In this document: positions 9,670 through 18,683 of the stretch, one piece after another
Numbering within the stretch: the stretch's first letter is position 1
Layout of the letters: each line of letters starts with the position of its first letter
Assembly: GCA_910577435.1 (NCBI GenBank)
Contig: CAJTLV010000001.1
Location: forward strand, 1 to 64,000
Length of the DNA stretch: 64,000 nucleotides
From: an uncultured Christensenella sp.
Lineage (GTDB): Bacteria; Bacillota; Clostridia; Christensenellales; Pumilibacteraceae
Direction: 5' to 3'
Notes under the pieces: generated by a model
Databases searched by the model: none
Told to the model about the DNA's origin: nothing
Seen by the model: the letters and a program-made list of their open reading frames with translations, nothing else
Position numbers and translations under genes: made by a program

Positions 9670-10857
9670 ATGAAAATTTTGGTAATCAACGCAGGTAGCT
9701 CCTCGCTCAAATATCAGCTCATCGAGACCGATACCGAAGCCGTCCTTGCAAAGGGTGTGTGCGAACGTATCGGAATGGACGGTTCGATTCTCAATCATAC
9801 AGGTAAAACGAAGGCTACGATCAAATCGCCGATGCCTACGCATAAGGAGGCGATTAGACTGGTTTTGGACGCTTTGGTGGACGCCGATCACGGCGTAATT
9901 TCGTCTATGAAAGAGATCGCCGCAGTCGGTCACCGCGTCGTTCATTCAGGCGAAGATTTCACGGAATCGGCGCTCATAACGCCCGAAACGATAAAGCTGA
10001 TCGAGGCAAATTCGGATTTTGCGCCGCTCCATAATCCCGCGAACATAACGGGGATCAAAGCTTGTCGCGAAGTTATGGACGTGCCGATGGTCGCCGTATT
10101 CGATACGACGTTTCATTCCACTATGCCGGAATACGCATATCTTTACGGCATCGACTACGAAGACTATAAAAAATACAAGGTGCGTAAGTACGGTTTTCAC
10201 GGATCGAGCCACGCGTTTGTTTCGGGTCGCGCATCCGAGCTTATGGGTACCGATAAAATTAAAACGGTTGTTTGTCACTTGGGCAACGGCGCGAGCATAA
10301 GCGCGGTAAAAAACGGGAAATGCGTAGATACTTCTATGGGTATGACTCCTTTGGAAGGGTTGGTAATGGGTACGCGTTGCGGCGACATCGATCCTGCGGT
10401 TATAGAATACCTTATGGACAAGAAGCAGATAGATGTGCATAAAATGACAGAGTACCTCAATAAAGGGTGCGGTGTAAAAGGCGTGAGCGGTGTGAGTTCC
10501 GATTTCAGGGACTTGGAAACGGCTGTTGCGGAAGGCAATGCGCGTGCGAAACTCGCGATGGATATGTTTAGCTACCGAGTCAAAAAGTATGTCGGTTCGT
10601 ATGCTGCGGCGATGGGCGGGATAGACTGTCTCGTTTTCACGGGCGGAATAGGCGAACATACCGATTATGTTCGTCGCTTCGTCTGCGAAAATATGGAATA
10701 TATGGGTATTAAAATCGACGAAAAGAAAAATGCGAATCCGCCGCGTGACAGTGAGGTGGATATCAGTGCGAAAGGCTCGAAAGTAAAGATATTCATTATC
10801 CCCACCAACGAGGAACTCTACATCGCTCGTGAAACATTGAAGCATAAAGACGATTGA
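9670..10857 (+). CDS. ackA: Acetate kinase
   Basis: Converts acetyl phosphate and ADP to acetate and ATP, the ATP-yielding last step of acetate fermentation; partner Pta is encoded at 29661-30656. The 395 residues match the family. N-terminal [28 protein letters not shown], the catalytic-region [27 protein letters not shown] and FTGGIGEH are all present. A GGAG site precedes the ATG. comF starts at TTG overlapping the ackA stop, so the two genes are translationally coupled although functionally unrelated. Confidence 0.97.
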   Translation: MKILVINAGSSSLKYQLIETDTEAVLAKGVCERIGMDGSILNHTGKTKATIKSPMPTHKEAIRLVLDALVDADHGVISSMKEIAAVGHRVVHSGEDFTESALITPETIKLIEANSDFAPLHNPANITGIKACREVMDVPMVAVFDTTFHSTMPEYAYLYGIDYEDYKKYKVRKYGFHGSSHAFVSGRASELMGTDKIKTVVCHLGNGASISAVKNGKCVDTSMGMTPLEGLVMGTRCGDIDPAVIEYLMDKKQIDVHKMTEYLNKGCGVKGVSGVSSDFRDLETAVAEGNARAKLAMDMFSYRVKKYVGSYAAAMGGIDCLVFTGGIGEHTDYVRRFVCENMEYMGIKIDEKKNANPPRDSEVDISAKGSKVKIFIIPTNEELYIARETLKHKDD

Positions 10858-11594
10858 AGCGCGAAATTATAAACGAAATAGTCAATGTGTTTTATCCCGA
10901 CGACGTAAAATGCGTCGTTTGCAGTCGGGAAATGCACCCCAATCGCTATGGTCTGTGCGATAAATGTTCGTTCGATTTGAATGAAAACTATTGTCTTCGT
11001 TGCGGCAGACATAAAGTGGGGATGAGCGATTATTGCGACGAATGCGCCGATCAAACGTTGTATTTCGACGAGGCGCGGTCCGCTGTCGTATACAACGACA
11101 GCGCGAAGTCGGTTATATGGCGGCTCAAATACGGGTCGGCTAAGTATATCGCGCGTACTATGGCGCAGTTTTTGCTCGATACGTTGATAACAACTGATTG
11201 GGAATTCGATTGCTTCACTTTTGTTCCCATACACAAAAAGAGGTTGCGCAAGCGCGGATACAATCAAGCCGAACTTATAGCTCGATCTTTATCCGATCTT
11301 ACGACAACCCCGTGCATACCGCTATTACAAAAGACTGTCGAAACAAAAAATCAGGCTAGGCTGAGCCGTGACGAGCGCGTGACAAATCTCGCCGGATCGT
11401 TTACGGCGATACCGCCGCCCGCTCATATTGTGCTTGTTGATGACGTTTTGACGACCGGATCGACGGTCAACGAGTGCGCAAAAGTGCTGAAAGCGGCGGG
11501 AGCGAAAGTCGTGTACGTTCTCACGTTCGCATCGGTTCCCGAACGTCCTTTGTTGGACAGATCGAGCGTAAACATTGCGGATTTTCGTCGGTAA
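10854..11594 (+). CDS. comF: ComF family protein (zinc finger plus phosphoribosyltransferase fold)
   Basis: Residues about 20-65 hold eight cysteines in CxxC pairs (CVVC, CDKC, CLRC, CDEC), a double zinc-ribbon typical of ComF. The rest is a type I phosphoribosyltransferase fold with the PRPP-binding loop [13 protein letters not shown] near 192-204 and an [10 protein letters not shown] motif. In competent Bacillus ComFC aids DNA uptake, but stand-alone ComF proteins are widespread in species without known competence, so the role here is open. The start is TTG 10854, whose last two bases plus the next A form the ackA TGA. 246 residues. Confidence 0.85.
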   Translation: MKREIINEIVNVFYPDDVKCVVCSREMHPNRYGLCDKCSFDLNENYCLRCGRHKVGMSDYCDECADQTLYFDEARSAVVYNDSAKSVIWRLKYGSAKYIARTMAQFLLDTLITTDWEFDCFTFVPIHKKRLRKRGYNQAELIARSLSDLTTTPCIPLLQKTVETKNQARLSRDERVTNLAGSFTAIPPPAHIVLVDDVLTTGSTVNECAKVLKAAGAKVVYVLTFASVPERPLLDRSSVNIADFRR

Positions 11595-11600
11595 TAATAC

Positions 11601-11629
11601 TTGACTATCGGGCTTTATTGTGATAATAT
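11601..11629 (+). promoter_or_regulatory. Probable sigma-A promoter of rny, extended -10
   Basis: TTGACT (11601-11606), 17-base spacer, TAATAT (11624-11629) with TGA just upstream. The leader of about 75 bases contains a small hairpin, ACAGTC-GTAA-GACTGT at 11664-11679, with a GNRA-type tetraloop. Confidence 0.6.
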
Positions 11630-11711
11630 AATAGCGGTGTAATTACAACACTTAGGTTTGGTTACAGTCGTAAGACTGTGGCAATATTCAAAACCGAATA
11701 AGGAGACAACC

Positions 11712-13298
11712 ATGACACTATTTTTGAGTGCGGATGTGTTGCTACCCTTGTGCATTGTTTTACCTATCGTTGCACTCGTTTTAGGTGCGCTTGCGGGCAT
11801 ATTGATTTTCAGACAAGTTCAGAACAATAAGCTCGGCGTAGCTAAGCAAACGGCAAACAAGATGATTGAGGACGCCGTAAACGAAGTAAAGGAAATGCGC
11901 AAAGCAGCCGATCGCGAAGCAAAAGAAGAGTTAGAAAAAGATCGCAGTAAAATGGAACGGGATATACGTGAAAAGCAATCTGCGGTTTCACGATCCGAAC
12001 AGCGTATACTCCAACGCGAAGAGACGCTTGACAAAAAAGAGCAAACCATCGACAGAAAAGCCGAAGAACTTGAAAATCAGCGCAATGCGCTCGCTCAAAA
12101 ACATGCGGAGGCGGACAAGCTCAAAGCCGAGCTTGCCAATGCCAATAATAAGATTTTGGACGAGATACAGCACATAGCGCAGATGACAAAAGACGAAGCC
12201 AAAAACCGTTTGATCGACGCCATCCGCGACGAAGCACAGCACGATGCGGCTAAGATGGTTCGTGACATCGATGCTGAGGCAAAAGAAGAAGCGGACAAGA
12301 AAGCGCAAAAAATAGTCGCACTGGCCGTTCAGCGTTGCGCAGTGGATCACAGTGCCGAAATTACTGTGTCTACCGTCGCATTGCCTAACGACGAAATGAA
12401 AGGTCGGATCATCGGCAGAGAGGGCAGAAACATCAGAGCGCTTGAAACGGCTACAGGGTGCGATCTTATTATCGACGATACGCCGGAAGCGGTCGTTCTG
12501 TCCTGCTTCGATCCCGTGCGCCGCGAGATCGCGCGCATAGCGCTTGAAAAGCTGATAAGCGACGGACGTATTCATCCCGGCAGAATAGAGGACTTGGTCG
12601 AAAAAGCCAAGCGGGAAGTCGATGTAAAGATAAAAGAAGCGGGCGAGAATGCTATGTACGAAACGGGAGTTTTCGGACTCAATCCGGATCTTGTGCGCGT
12701 ACTCGGCAGATTGCGTTTCAGAACGAGCTACGGACAGAACGTTTTGCGCCATTCCATAGAAGTATCCAATCTCGCCGGAATTATGGCTGCGGAACTCGGT
12801 GCGGACGTTATGCTTTGCAAGCGCGGTGGTCTGCTCCACGATATAGGCAAGGCGCTCGATCACGAGCTTGACGGAACGCACGTTTCGATAGGCGTTGACG
12901 TAGCTAAAAAGTATAAGGAATCTAAGGGCGTTATACATTGTATTGCCGCACACCATAACGATATCGAACCCGAAACGATAGAGGCGATCATCGTCCAGTG
13001 CGCCGATGCTATTTCGGGCGCTCGACCGGGCGCAAGGCGCGAATCACTCGACAGTTACGTTAAGCGGCTTGAAAAGCTTGAAGAAATAGCAAACAGCTAT
13101 GAGGGCGTAGAAAAGTCATATGCCGTTCAAGCGGGACGCGAAGTGCGCATAATCGTAAAACCGGACGTGATAGACGACGTGAAAGCGATGTTTATGTCCA
13201 AAGAGATCGCCAAACAGATCGAACAGGATATGCAGTATCCGGGACAAATCAAAGTCAATGTGATACGCGAAACCCGCGCAGTGGAATACGCTAAATAA
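11712..13298 (+). CDS. rny: Ribonuclease Y (RNase Y)
   Basis: Membrane-anchored endoribonuclease initiating mRNA decay. From ATG 11712 (preceded by AGGAGA) the product is 528 residues: one N-terminal membrane helix (about 8-33), a long charged coiled coil (about 35-190), a KH RNA-binding domain with [15 protein letters not shown], and an HD catalytic domain with [12 protein letters not shown], then the Rny C-terminal region. An in-frame ATG 54 bases upstream has no ribosome binding site and would add residues before the membrane helix, so it was rejected. Followed by a strong terminator. Confidence 0.96.
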   Translation: MTLFLSADVLLPLCIVLPIVALVLGALAGILIFRQVQNNKLGVAKQTANKMIEDAVNEVKEMRKAADREAKEELEKDRSKMERDIREKQSAVSRSEQRILQREETLDKKEQTIDRKAEELENQRNALAQKHAEADKLKAELANANNKILDEIQHIAQMTKDEAKNRLIDAIRDEAQHDAAKMVRDIDAEAKEEADKKAQKIVALAVQRCAVDHSAEITVSTVALPNDEMKGRIIGREGRNIRALETATGCDLIIDDTPEAVVLSCFDPVRREIARIALEKLISDGRIHPGRIEDLVEKAKREVDVKIKEAGENAMYETGVFGLNPDLVRVLGRLRFRTSYGQNVLRHSIEVSNLAGIMAAELGADVMLCKRGGLLHDIGKALDHELDGTHVSIGVDVAKKYKESKGVIHCIAAHHNDIEPETIEAIIVQCADAISGARPGARRESLDSYVKRLEKLEEIANSYEGVEKSYAVQAGREVRIIVKPDVIDDVKAMFMSKEIAKQIEQDMQYPGQIKVNVIRETRAVEYAK

Positions 13299-13321
13299 TT
13301 TAATATAATTAACCGATTTAT

Positions 13322-13353
13322 AAAGCGGCTCGAAATTTTCGAGCCGCTTTTTT
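13322..13353 (+). terminator. Strong intrinsic terminator after rny
   Basis: A perfect 13-bp stem, AAAGCGGCTCGAA (13322-13334) with its complement at 13338-13350, three-base loop, followed immediately by a run of Ts. Confidence 0.95.
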
Positions 13354-13406
13354 GTTTGCGATCGAAAATCGGCATAATTTGTTTGTGTTTGACAATATCG
13401 CTGATT

Positions 13407-13453
13407 TACGGCGTTTTACTACAATTTCAGACGTAATTCGCCGTATTTTTTTT
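13407..13453 (+). terminator. Possible second terminator or attenuator upstream of spoIIAA
   Basis: TACGGCG (13407-13413) can pair with CGCCGTA (13439-13445) across a 25-base loop, and eight Ts follow (13446-13453). The large loop makes it weaker than the rny terminator. If transcription of spoIIAA starts upstream of it, the hairpin would act as an attenuator. Confidence 0.4.
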
Positions 13454-13493
13454 GTTATTATTAGTCGGGTATCCGAAAAGCGAGGTGCAAACT

Positions 13494-13802
13494 TTGAAAA
13501 TAGAACATTATAAAAATTCGAGCGAACTGCACGTTAAACTGTGTGGGGAACTTGATGAACTTACAGGCTCGTATGTAAGAACGGCGATAGATTCGCTGAC
13601 CGATGAGAACGACTTAAAGCGTTTGTATATAGATATGTCCGAACTGTCGTTTATGGATTCCACGGGAATTGGCGTTCTCATCGGCAGATACAAACGGTTA
13701 AAGCCGCGAGGCGTGCAGATAATACTGCAAGCTCCGACTCAAGCGGTCGACAGAGTGCTCGGTCTGTCCGGTGTATATACGATTATGACTAAGGCGGTGT
13801 AA
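13494..13802 (+). CDS. spoIIAA: Anti-sigma F factor antagonist SpoIIAA
   Basis: STAS-domain protein that, when unphosphorylated, displaces SpoIIAB from sigma F in the forespore. The core SFMDSTGIGVLIGRYK contains the predicted phosphoserine (Ser56). I place the start at TTG 13494 because AGGTG lies six bases upstream and the product (102 residues) aligns with the family; an in-frame codon at 13452 lies in T-rich untranslated sequence. No convincing sigma-H promoter was found. Gap to spoIIAB is two bases, so the three spoIIA genes form one operon. Confidence 0.92.
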   Translation: MKIEHYKNSSELHVKLCGELDELTGSYVRTAIDSLTDENDLKRLYIDMSELSFMDSTGIGVLIGRYKRLKPRGVQIILQAPTQAVDRVLGLSGVYTIMTKAV

Positions 13803-13804
13803 AT

Positions 13805-14260
13805 ATGAAAAACGAAATGACATTGACTTTTCTTGCAAAATCCGAGAACGAAGCTTTCGCAAGAAATGCCGTTGCGGCGTTCTGCGTCGGTCTGGATCCT
13901 ACGATAGATCAAATAAACGATATAAAGACGGCAGTTTCAGAAGCCGTCACCAACGCGATAGTTCACGCGTATCCAAACAGCAAGGGCGAAAATTACGTAA
14001 CCGTGCGCACGAGTATCGACGACACTTCCGTACATATCGTCGTCTCGGATACGGGAATCGGCATCGACGATATAGAAAGTGCCGTTCAGCCGTTCTATAC
14101 GAGCAAGCCCGAAGACGAGCGGAGCGGTATGGGCTTTACCGTAATGGAATCGTTCACCGATAAACTTACCATCGAAAAGAACGAACCTGTCGGTACTGTC
14201 GTTACTATGACGAAGACTATACGAGGTGCGGATTGGAAAAAGAAGAAACACTGCGACTGA
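13805..14260 (+). CDS. spoIIAB: Anti-sigma F factor / serine kinase SpoIIAB
   Basis: GHKL-family kinase that binds and inhibits sigma F and phosphorylates SpoIIAA. ATP-binding boxes are visible: N box EAVTNAIVHAY, G1 DTGIGI and G2 SGMGFTVM. 151 residues is normal; the C-terminus is unusually lysine-rich (WKKKKH), partly because the last codons overlap the start of sigF by 28 bases. Second gene of the spoIIA operon. Confidence 0.95.
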   Translation: MKNEMTLTFLAKSENEAFARNAVAAFCVGLDPTIDQINDIKTAVSEAVTNAIVHAYPNSKGENYVTVRTSIDDTSVHIVVSDTGIGIDDIESAVQPFYTSKPEDERSGMGFTVMESFTDKLTIEKNEPVGTVVTMTKTIRGADWKKKKHCD

Positions 14261-14949
14261 TCGACCGCGCACAGCACGGCGACAATGCTGCCGGCGAGGA
14301 ATTGCTAGGAAAAAACTCGCCGCTCATAAAGTCTATCATACGCAGATATAAAAACAGGGGAGTCGAATACGATGACCTGTATCAGCTGGGATGTATCGGC
14401 TTTATCAAGGCGATAAAGAATTTTTCCGCGTCATACGAGGTGCGGTTTTCCACTTATGCCGTTCCTATGATAGCGGGCGAAGTGAAGCGGTTTTTGCGCG
14501 ATGACGGGCCGATAAAGGTATCGCGCAGTACAAAGACAACCGCCGTAAAGATAGCGCGGTTTGTGGAGGAATACAAGCACGAACATAATGAATCGCCTAC
14601 CGTAGAAACGATAGCAACCGAGTTTGAACTCGAACCGCAAGAAGTGGTTTTTATTATGGATTCGAGTAAGTTCCCCGTGTCGATTTATGATCGTAGCGAC
14701 GACGACAGTACGCGGACTTTACTCGACAAATTACAAACCGACGAGAATGACGACGAGAAACTGGATAAAATGATGTTGAAAAAGATAATTAACGAATTGC
14801 CGCCTCGCGACAGGAAAATTATACTTTTACGGTACTTTGCCGATAAAACGCAGTCGGAAGTGGCGCGCGCGCTCGATGTATCTCAAGTGCAAGTATCGAG
14901 GCTCGAAAATAAAATATTGCAGCGAATACGAACGGTTTACGGCGAATAA
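14233..14949 (+). CDS. sigF: Forespore sigma factor SigF
   Basis: RNA polymerase sigma-70 family factor, the first compartment-specific sigma of the forespore. Region 2 (GVEYDDLYQLGCIGFIKAIK, then RFSTYAVPMIAGEVKRFLRD) and a region 4 helix-turn-helix (TQSEVARALDVSQVQVSRLE) are clear; 238 residues fits SigF. The likely start is TTG 14233 with GAGGTG eight bases upstream, inside spoIIAB, giving a 28-base overlap. Context (spoIIAA-spoIIAB before it) separates it from the similar SigG. Confidence 0.95.
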   Translation: MEKEETLRLIDRAQHGDNAAGEELLGKNSPLIKSIIRRYKNRGVEYDDLYQLGCIGFIKAIKNFSASYEVRFSTYAVPMIAGEVKRFLRDDGPIKVSRSTKTTAVKIARFVEEYKHEHNESPTVETIATEFELEPQEVVFIMDSSKFPVSIYDRSDDDSTRTLLDKLQTDENDDEKLDKMMLKKIINELPPRDRKIILLRYFADKTQSEVARALDVSQVQVSRLENKILQRIRTVYGE

Positions 14950-14968
14950 ACGGTGACATTTTTGTATA

Positions 14969-14997
14969 TTGACAAAATTCGCAATGTTTGATATACT
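14969..14997 (+). promoter_or_regulatory. Strong sigma-A promoter of the AraC-family gene, leaderless geometry
   Basis: Perfect TTGACA (14969-14974), 17-base spacer, TATACT (14992-14997) with TGA upstream (extended -10). The ATG begins six bases after the -10 box, at the expected transcription start, and there is no ribosome binding site. Confidence 0.85.
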
Positions 14998-15003
14998 TTT
15001 CGT

Positions 15004-15789
15004 ATGTCATTCTCGCTTAACAATATCTTCACTACGTTGACGTCTGCGCCTGCAAGTAGGACGGGGATTAAGGAAATAGCGCCGTGCGCTCTGCTTGCGC
15101 CATATGTAAGGTGTTTTTGGACTTATAGCGGAGATAGTGTTAAGCAAATCAGAATAATCCCCGATTGTTGCGCCGATATAATCATAGACTTGCATTCTCA
15201 AGCGAGCGGAAATTATTGCGGCGTGTCGAACCGATGTTTTATTTCAGACAATAATTCCGCGCTTTTCGGCATTCGGTTTTATGCGTGGGGAGTTCGTATG
15301 TTTACGAACGCAAATATGGGCGAACTTTTCAACTTGTCCTATCCCGCAAATAAAATCTTCGACGGAATCGAAAATGCAGAGAACAATATCATAAATGCAC
15401 CGAATACGTCTGCGAGAGTATATATCGCACAGAAATTTCTTTTGCGCAAGTTATGCGACGCGGAGAATAGCGATGTTATGAACAGTCTGTATTTGGCGCT
15501 CAGTCGTTCGTGCAGAACGAACGTAAATGAAATGTCCGAATATTGCGCTGTAAGTCGGCGCACGCTTGAACGTATGTTCGCGCTCAATATAGGAGTATCG
15601 CCCAAACAAATGACGGATATATTACGCTATCAACTTTTGTGGCAAGCGTGCTTGTCGCACGATTTCGATGTCGGCGATTGCGTGGAGAAATTGGGATATT
15701 ACGACGAATCGCATCTTTATAACGATTTCAAAAAATATCACGGAATAGGCTTACCTTCTGGACGCAATGAATTTTATAATTTGTCGTAA
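15004..15789 (+). CDS. AraC-family transcriptional regulator (DUF6597-type N-terminus)
   Basis: A 261-residue DNA-binding regulator. The C-terminal third (about 165-255) is an AraC double helix-turn-helix: MSEYCAVSRRTLERMFALNIGVSPKQ, then VEKLGYYDESHLYNDFKKYHGI. The N-terminal half resembles the DUF6597 sensory domain found in many such regulators (PYVRCFWTY, IPDCCADIII); the ligand is unknown. It has its own strong promoter and an ATG at the predicted transcription start. The next gene in the same direction is its most likely target. The pair sits between sigF and spoVAC, which are neighbours in many clostridia. Confidence 0.85.
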   Translation: MSFSLNNIFTTLTSAPASRTGIKEIAPCALLAPYVRCFWTYSGDSVKQIRIIPDCCADIIIDLHSQASGNYCGVSNRCFISDNNSALFGIRFYAWGVRMFTNANMGELFNLSYPANKIFDGIENAENNIINAPNTSARVYIAQKFLLRKLCDAENSDVMNSLYLALSRSCRTNVNEMSEYCAVSRRTLERMFALNIGVSPKQMTDILRYQLLWQACLSHDFDVGDCVEKLGYYDESHLYNDFKKYHGIGLPSGRNEFYNLS

Positions 15790-15852
15790 ATTTACAATAC
15801 TTATCGATAAATTCGGTGTATAATCTAATCAAAGAGTTAACGGGAGATGACT

Positions 15853-16773
15853 ATGCAATACGAAACTTTCAAGAAAGCACGCGAATTTATTTACAGAAAT
15901 GCACGACCTATCGATTTGGCGATGTGGCGGTATCATTTCGAATCGGGTAGTGCCGACGACGTTTATACGGCATTGTCTGCCTATCAGAATAGCGACGGAG
16001 GTTTTGCATACGGCATCGAACCCGATTTCTTAAATGTAAATTCAACTCCCATCGCGACGTGGTGCGCAATACGACACTTACGCGAGATAGGCATAGACGG
16101 TAAATGTGCTATCGTAAACGGCATATTGAAGTATCTTGATAGCGGGAAAGATTTTTCGAACGGTAAATGGCACAACACCGTACCGACAAATAACGATTCC
16201 CCGCACGCGATATGGTGGCACTGCCGCGACGGCGTTGGCAAGCCTGACGACAATCCGACTGTCAGTCTCGCCGGTTTTGCATTGCGTTACGGCGATCGAC
16301 GATCCGCTTTATACGGAAGATGTGCTGACATCGTGAAAAACTGCATCACGCGTTTTATCGAAGATCCGACTGACGAAATGCATATATTATATTGTTATTT
16401 AGAGTTGTTTGAGTATTGTGCTCAAATAAACGGATTTGATTTAATCGATATGGACGCGTTTCGTGCAGCGTTGTTTGCAACCGTTAAAAAATCGGTTTGC
16501 GCTGATAGCTCTAAATGGTTTACAGAGTACGTTTGCAAACCGTCGATGTTTTTCGACAGCTCGAAATTGTTATTCGATATAGTCGGGCGTGAATTGTGCG
16601 CGAAAGAAGGACGAATGTTGTTAGATGTGCAATTGCCCGACGGAACGTGGCCTGTCACTTGGCTGTGGCATAACGATTACACAGAATTTTATGTATCGAA
16701 GAATATGTGGAAATCGAATATTATACGTCAAAATATGTTGTACTTACGGGCTTTGGGAATCTTGGAATTGTGA
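15853..16773 (+). CDS. Alpha/alpha-toroid protein with QW-like repeats, function unknown
   Basis: I do not recognise a specific function. The 306-residue protein is helical and carries two QW-type motifs, QNSDGGF (45-51) and QLPDGTW (260-266), as in prenyltransferase and squalene-cyclase-like toroids. Conserved-looking WWHCRDG and DNPTVS segments lie in the middle. No membrane segment, signal peptide or DxDD cyclase motif is seen, so terpene cyclase activity is not implied. GGGAG at 15842-15846 favours ATG 15853 over ATG 15847. It follows the AraC regulator and ends before a terminator, making a self-contained two-gene cassette. Confidence 0.6.
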   Translation: MQYETFKKAREFIYRNARPIDLAMWRYHFESGSADDVYTALSAYQNSDGGFAYGIEPDFLNVNSTPIATWCAIRHLREIGIDGKCAIVNGILKYLDSGKDFSNGKWHNTVPTNNDSPHAIWWHCRDGVGKPDDNPTVSLAGFALRYGDRRSALYGRCADIVKNCITRFIEDPTDEMHILYCYLELFEYCAQINGFDLIDMDAFRAALFATVKKSVCADSSKWFTEYVCKPSMFFDSSKLLFDIVGRELCAKEGRMLLDVQLPDGTWPVTWLWHNDYTEFYVSKNMWKSNIIRQNMLYLRALGILEL

Positions 16774-16878
16774 TTAACGGTTTGTGATTAAAATTTATAT
16801 CAACCATAACCATAAGTGACTTTTACAAGTTTATACGAATCGAAAAGTCGCTCTGCCAATCTATATGAAAAAAGGACT

Positions 16879-16915
16879 CGGTTTACCTAAATTACTTCGG
16901 TAAGCCGCGTTTTTT
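16879..16915 (+). terminator. Intrinsic terminator after the AraC/toroid pair
   Basis: CGGTTTACC (16879-16887) pairs with GGTAAGCCG (16899-16907; one G-T pair), then six Ts at 16910-16915. It isolates the two-gene cassette from the spoVA operon. Confidence 0.85.
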
Positions 16916-16926
16916 GTGCAAAATAA

Positions 16927-16957
16927 TGAATAATCGCCGATAATCATTGACAAATTA
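16927..16957 (+). promoter_or_regulatory. Candidate sigma-G promoter of the spoVA operon
   Basis: TGAATA (16927-16932), 18-base spacer, CAAATTA (16951-16957). The sigma-G consensus, as I recall it, is TGAATA-N17/18-CATACTA, so the -35 is exact and the -10 matches 5 of 7. spoVA operons are sigma-G dependent in Bacillus, which agrees. A TTGACA at 16948-16953 overlaps but has no -10 at the right distance. Confidence 0.5.
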
Positions 16958-16962
16958 TTTAT

Positions 16963-17085
16963 ATGGAAAAGAACCGCGAAAATATTATCGGCGAGGGACT
17001 TTTGACATCTTCCGAGCGCGAAAGTTTTATCGACATTAAGCGAGATCGCACGTTCGGAAATATGAACGAGAGCGAGAAACGGTAG
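16963..17085 (+). CDS. 40-residue ORF at the head of the spoVA operon
   Basis: ATG 16963 to TAG 17085 encodes a small, hydrophilic, highly charged peptide (EKNRENIIGEG at the start, MNESEKR at the end) with no membrane segment. There is no ribosome binding site; the ATG lies five bases after the candidate sigma-G -10 box, so if made it would come from a leaderless message. Its stop codon runs into the GGAGA site of spoVAC seven bases before that ATG, suggesting coupling. I do not recognise a family. It may be a genuine small spore protein or a non-coding leader. Confidence 0.4.
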   Translation: MEKNRENIIGEGLLTSSERESFIDIKRDRTFGNMNESEKR

Positions 17086-17092
17086 GAGAATT

Positions 17093-17566
17093 ATGTCCGA
17101 AGAATCAAATGCGATAAAGCAAAGAAACGACCGTTATAATAAATACGTGGAAACGGTCACGCCAAAGACGAGCATACCAAAAGCATTATTTCATAGCTTT
17201 TGTATAGGTGGTTTGACTTGTATGATCGGTCAAGGTATCGGCGATGTAGTCAAGGTTGCCGCACCCAATCTTTCTACGGATATGGTGGCTAATATTACGT
17301 CTATGCTACTTGTTACTATCGCTATTCTGTTCACCGGTTTGGGTTTTTACGACGTCATTGCTCGACAAGGCGGCGCGGGTTCTTTTTTGCCGATCACAGG
17401 CTTTGCGAACGCTATGGCGAGTGCGTCTATGGAATTCAAGACAGAAGGATTGATATTCGGAACAAGCACTAAGCTGTTTACGGTGGTCGGTCCCGTAGTT
17501 GTAAACGGTGTAGTATGGTCGACGGTTGCCGGACTTCTCAATCTTTGGATACTCGGAATGTATTGA
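17093..17566 (+). CDS. spoVAC: Stage V sporulation protein AC
   Basis: Inner spore membrane protein of the SpoVA dipicolinic-acid channel. The 157 residues have a charged N-terminus and four to five hydrophobic segments; the Gly-rich motifs GGLTCMIGQGIGD, ARQGGAGSFLPITGFAN and VVGPVVVNG are typical of the SpoVAC/SpoVAE family. GGAGA lies just upstream of the ATG. spoVAD begins one base after the TGA. SpoVAA, AB and AF are absent from this cluster, as in many clostridia. Confidence 0.93.
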   Translation: MSEESNAIKQRNDRYNKYVETVTPKTSIPKALFHSFCIGGLTCMIGQGIGDVVKVAAPNLSTDMVANITSMLLVTIAILFTGLGFYDVIARQGGAGSFLPITGFANAMASASMEFKTEGLIFGTSTKLFTVVGPVVVNGVVWSTVAGLLNLWILGMY

Positions 17567-17567
17567 T

Positions 17568-18683
17568 ATGATTTTCAAACACGTAAAACGCAGTCGACCG
17601 GAATCGATGTCGGCGGAAAACGAAATTAATATGCCTATGCCGACGGGGTTCTCGCCCCGTCCGCGAGTTATGCGCTTTTTCAATACGCCGCGCATTGTGG
17701 GAAGAATGAGCGTAGTCGGCGAGAAAGAGAGTAAAGGTCCGCTGGGTAGGTATTTCTCACGTTGCGAAACGGACGACAAGATGGGCGAAAAAACGTTCGA
17801 GCGCGCCGAACTCAGAATGTTCGATACGGCAGTGCGAGGCGCAGTGCGCGACGCCAGACTAGATATAAGAGACGTGGACCTTCTCATTTCCGGCGATCTT
17901 TTGAATCAGATGACAACTTCGAGTTATGCCGCTCGCGACATCGGAGTGCCGCATATAGGCGTTTACGGCGCTTGTTCTACGATGACGGAAAGTTTAATGA
18001 TTGCGGGTGCGTTCGTGGACTCGGGGTATTTCTCGACCGTTGTCGGCGCTGTGAGCAGTCATTTCGCAACGGCGGAACGTCAATTTCGTTATCCGCTCGA
18101 ATACGGGTGCCAGCGCCCGCCGTATGCGCAGTGGACGGTCACGGGCGCGGCGGCGGCGGTCGTTGCGAAAAATTGCAAAGAGACCGAGCGTTTTCCAAAA
18201 ATCGTTTGTGCGATACCCGGAATAATAACCGATTTCGGCACTAATGACTTGAATAATATGGGCGCGGCTATGGCGCCCGCAGCGATGGACACTATGTATA
18301 CTTTATTGACGCAGTCCGGCTATAATGTCGACGATTTCGATCTTATGGTCACGGGCGATCTCGGCAAACTCGGTTCGGATATTTTGCGCGATCTTATGCG
18401 TAGGCGCGGAATAAAGCTAGGTCAAAATTACATCGACTGCGGAAATATGATCTACGATGTATATCAAAAATGCTATCAGGGCGGAAGCGGTTGCGCGTGT
18501 TCGGCTACGATATTTACATCGTTTATTATGGATAAGCTTATGAAGGGCGAGTATAAACGTGTGGCGTATCTTGCAACGGGCGCGTTGATGAGTACGCAAA
18601 GCTGTTATCAGGGCGAGACGATACCCTGCATTTCCCACGCGGTAATCGTCGAAAGTCCATACGGGGGTAAAAATAATGGGTAA
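17568..18683 (+). CDS. spoVAD: Stage V sporulation protein AD
   Basis: Thiolase/ketoacyl-synthase-like protein that binds dipicolinic acid and is required for its uptake into spores. Segments such as KESKGPLGRYF, YGACSTMTESLMIAG, MGAAMAPAAMDT and GGSGCACSAT mark the fold. From ATG 17568 it has 371 residues, about 30 longer at the N-terminus than the Bacillus protein. It overlaps spoVAE by eight bases. Likely located at the inner membrane with SpoVAC and SpoVAE. Confidence 0.93.
   Translation: MIFKHVKRSRPESMSAENEINMPMPTGFSPRPRVMRFFNTPRIVGRMSVVGEKESKGPLGRYFSRCETDDKMGEKTFERAELRMFDTAVRGAVRDARLDIRDVDLLISGDLLNQMTTSSYAARDIGVPHIGVYGACSTMTESLMIAGAFVDSGYFSTVVGAVSSHFATAERQFRYPLEYGCQRPPYAQWTVTGAAAAVVAKNCKETERFPKIVCAIPGIITDFGTNDLNNMGAAMAPAAMDTMYTLLTQSGYNVDDFDLMVTGDLGKLGSDILRDLMRRRGIKLGQNYIDCGNMIYDVYQKCYQGGSGCACSATIFTSFIMDKLMKGEYKRVAYLATGALMSTQSCYQGETIPCISHAVIVESPYGGKNNG

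Noticed and set aside
15853..16773. Calling the QW-repeat protein a terpene cyclase
   Set aside because: Only two QW-like motifs are present, and the acidic DxDD or DCTAE catalytic motifs are absent.
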